NCBI GenBank assembly: GCA_900551605.1
Contig: URWS01000080.1
Coordinates: 1 to 6,807 of the forward strand
Reading direction: 5' to 3'
Source of the DNA: an uncultured Collinsella sp.
GTDB taxonomy: Bacteria; Actinomycetota; Coriobacteriia; Coriobacteriales; Coriobacteriaceae
Length of the DNA stretch: 6,807 nucleotides
The translations under genes and the position numbers were made by a program. The first letter of the stretch is position 1, and the number at the start of each line of letters is the position of its first letter. This document shows positions 5,757-6,807 of this stretch, in pieces. The notes beneath the pieces are model-generated. The model was not told where the DNA came from, did not search any database, and was given only the letters and a program-made list of their open reading frames with translations.

Positions 5757-6023
5757 TTAGAACGAGAGGTTGTCGTCGATGTTGGCGGCTTCGCCGTCGG
5801 CGAGCACGTCGTTGCCGTCGACATCCTTAAGGAGCACCGAGACCTTCTGCTCGGCATCGGCCAGTCGGGTACGCAGGCTCTTGAGGAGCTCGACGCCGCG
5901 GGTGTAGCTCTCGAGCGATTCCTCGAGCTCCATGTCGCCCGACTCCAAGCTGCGGATAATGAGTTCCAGCTCCTGCGAGGCCTGCTTGTACGTAAGCTGC
6001 TCGACCGGGGTCTTCTCTGCCAT
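5757..6023 (-). CDS. xseB: Exodeoxyribonuclease VII small subunit
   Basis: XseB is the small subunit of exonuclease VII, a cytoplasmic nuclease that degrades single-stranded DNA from both ends into short acid-soluble pieces. Several XseB copies wrap the helical arm of XseA. The 88 residues fit the family's usual 60-90. The signature runs through LTYKQASQELELIIRSLESG at 10-29, then ELEESLESY at 32-40 and a helical stretch (KSLRTRLADAEQKV) to about 61, followed by an acidic tail that is typically variable. The ATG at 6023 is preceded by AAAGGA at a seven-base spacing. The gene sits 42 bases after the xseA stop on the same strand, the usual order for the two subunits, so they are likely transcribed together. 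Confidence 0.95.
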   Translation of the reverse strand: MAEKTPVEQLTYKQASQELELIIRSLESGDMELEESLESYTRGVELLKSLRTRLADAEQKVSVLLKDVDGNDVLADGEAANIDDNLSF

Positions 6024-6065
6024 ATCTGTTTCCTTTCCTAAAGGTCTATCGCTGTGAAACGCGGC

Positions 6066-6781
6066 CTACTCGACCGCATCGACGGTTGCCTCCACGTTGC
6101 CGTCCGCCATACGCACGCGAATGGCATCGCCGGGCTTAAAGGTCTTGGCGCTCGTAGCCACACCATCATCGCTATATGCGATGGAATAGCCGCGGGCAAG
6201 CACCTTGAGCGGCGACAGGGCGTCGAGCGAGGCTGCCGCACGGCCCAAGTCGGACGCGGGTTTGCTCAACATCGTGCGTCCCTGATGCTCCAGACGGGAA
6301 CTCGCGAGCGTGAGCGCATGGCGCTTGCCATCGAGCCCCGAGGTGCTTGCGACCAAGCGCTCGGGCAGGCGCTCGAAGTTGGAGCAGAAGGCACCGACCG
6401 AGCGCGCAATGGCGACCGACAGGCGATCGGCCGTCAGGGCAAGCTCCGACTCGCGACGCTCAACCATAAACGTTGGATCGTTCAGGCACGGGCGGCACGC
6501 GGCCGCATCGAGCGCATCGCCCAAGCGCGCCGTATAGGTATCCCAGGCACGCCGACCACGCTGATCGAGCATCTCCAGATCGACCTGATCCGACCCGATC
6601 ATCGAAGCCATCGCAGCACCTAGGCGCTGATGGCGCGTCTCGAGCACATCCGCCAGCTCTGTCATAGCCGGTGCCACGGATTCTGCCGCCGCCGTTGGCG
6701 TGGAAGCGCGACGGTCGCTCACCATATCGCAGATCAGGGTATCGGGTTCATGGCCAATACCCGTCACCACAGGCACGGGAC
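6066..6781 (-). CDS. xseA: Exodeoxyribonuclease VII large subunit (C-terminal part)
   Basis: XseA is the catalytic subunit of exonuclease VII, a partner of the adjacent xseB product. About 238 residues of the C-terminal part are visible; full proteins have about 400-450, so the N-terminal OB-fold and the first part of the nuclease domain are missing. The first visible residues are PVPVVTGIGHEPD, the conserved catalytic stretch; its His and Asp match His238 and Asp241 of the Escherichia coli enzyme. DRRASTPTAAAE follows, another family hallmark. Then comes a long charged helical region (about 45-190 of the fragment), the coiled-coil arm, and the closing motif PLKVLARGYSIAY near the C terminus. 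The reading frame runs off the genomic sequence at 6781, where adapter sequence begins. A GTG at 6776 looks like a start but lies inside the conserved core, so the gene is truncated rather than short. Confidence 0.95.
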
Positions 6782-6807
6782 CTGTCTCTTATACACATCT
6801 CCGAGCC
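6782..6807. other. Sequencing adapter (Nextera/Tn5 mosaic end), not genomic
   Basis: Bases 6782-6800 are CTGTCTCTTATACACATCT, the complete 19-base Tn5 mosaic end used in Nextera libraries, and 6801-6807 (CCGAGCC) match the start of the second-read side of that adapter. The match ends exactly at the window end and interrupts xseA in a conserved region, so this is untrimmed adapter at a contig end and not an inserted element. Confidence 0.97.

Noticed and set aside
6782..6807. End of a Tn5-like insertion sequence
   Set aside because: It is followed by synthetic adapter bases and stops exactly at the sequence end, so library adapter is the simpler explanation.

Overview
The window reads as one short, assembled piece of a high-GC bacterial chromosome. 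It is most likely from an actinobacterium of the class Coriobacteriia, of the Collinsella type found in the gut. That placement is an inference from the protein style (XseA, XseB, HIT protein, paired acetate kinases) and from the GC-rich core genes; I could not run a database search. All seven genes lie on the minus strand, so they are transcribed from right to left. In that order they are: the C-terminal part of xseA (exonuclease VII large subunit), xseB (small subunit), a HIT-family nucleotide hydrolase, a LysR-type regulator, an MFS transporter, and two tandem acetate kinase genes.

Right part (5372-6807): xseA, xseB and the HIT gene form a compact housekeeping cluster. xseA is cut by the end of the sequence, and the last 26 bases are not genomic: they are the 19-base Tn5/Nextera mosaic end followed by the start of an Illumina adapter. 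A perfect TATAAT box inside a small dyad precedes the HIT gene.

Middle part (3160-5330): a LysR regulator and an MFS transporter, co-directional, with lower GC (about 45-50 % in hand-counted stretches, against about 68 % in an acetate kinase stretch). They look like an accessory regulator-transporter pair set between core genes. The transport substrate cannot be told. A dyad in the gap between them is a candidate LysR site, and a strong 15-bp hairpin follows the transporter gene.

Left-middle part (519-3039): two full-length acetate kinases, 392 residues each and about 60 % identical by hand alignment, separated by 163 bases that hold a probable terminator and an AT-rich promoter region with a 17-base palindrome. 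They would make ATP from acetyl phosphate, or the reverse. No phosphotransacetylase gene is in view. The upstream copy (second on the plus-strand map) differs from the family at three otherwise well-kept positions while keeping the rest of the active site.

Left end (1-464): no believable gene. It contains a regular array with an exact 62-base period (about 275-450), made of six copies of a 19-base motif in alternating orientation, which can fold into alternative hairpins. It resembles the layout of REP/BIME elements and is the most unusual structure in the window. A bidirectional-type terminator (465-494) separates it from the acetate kinase genes.
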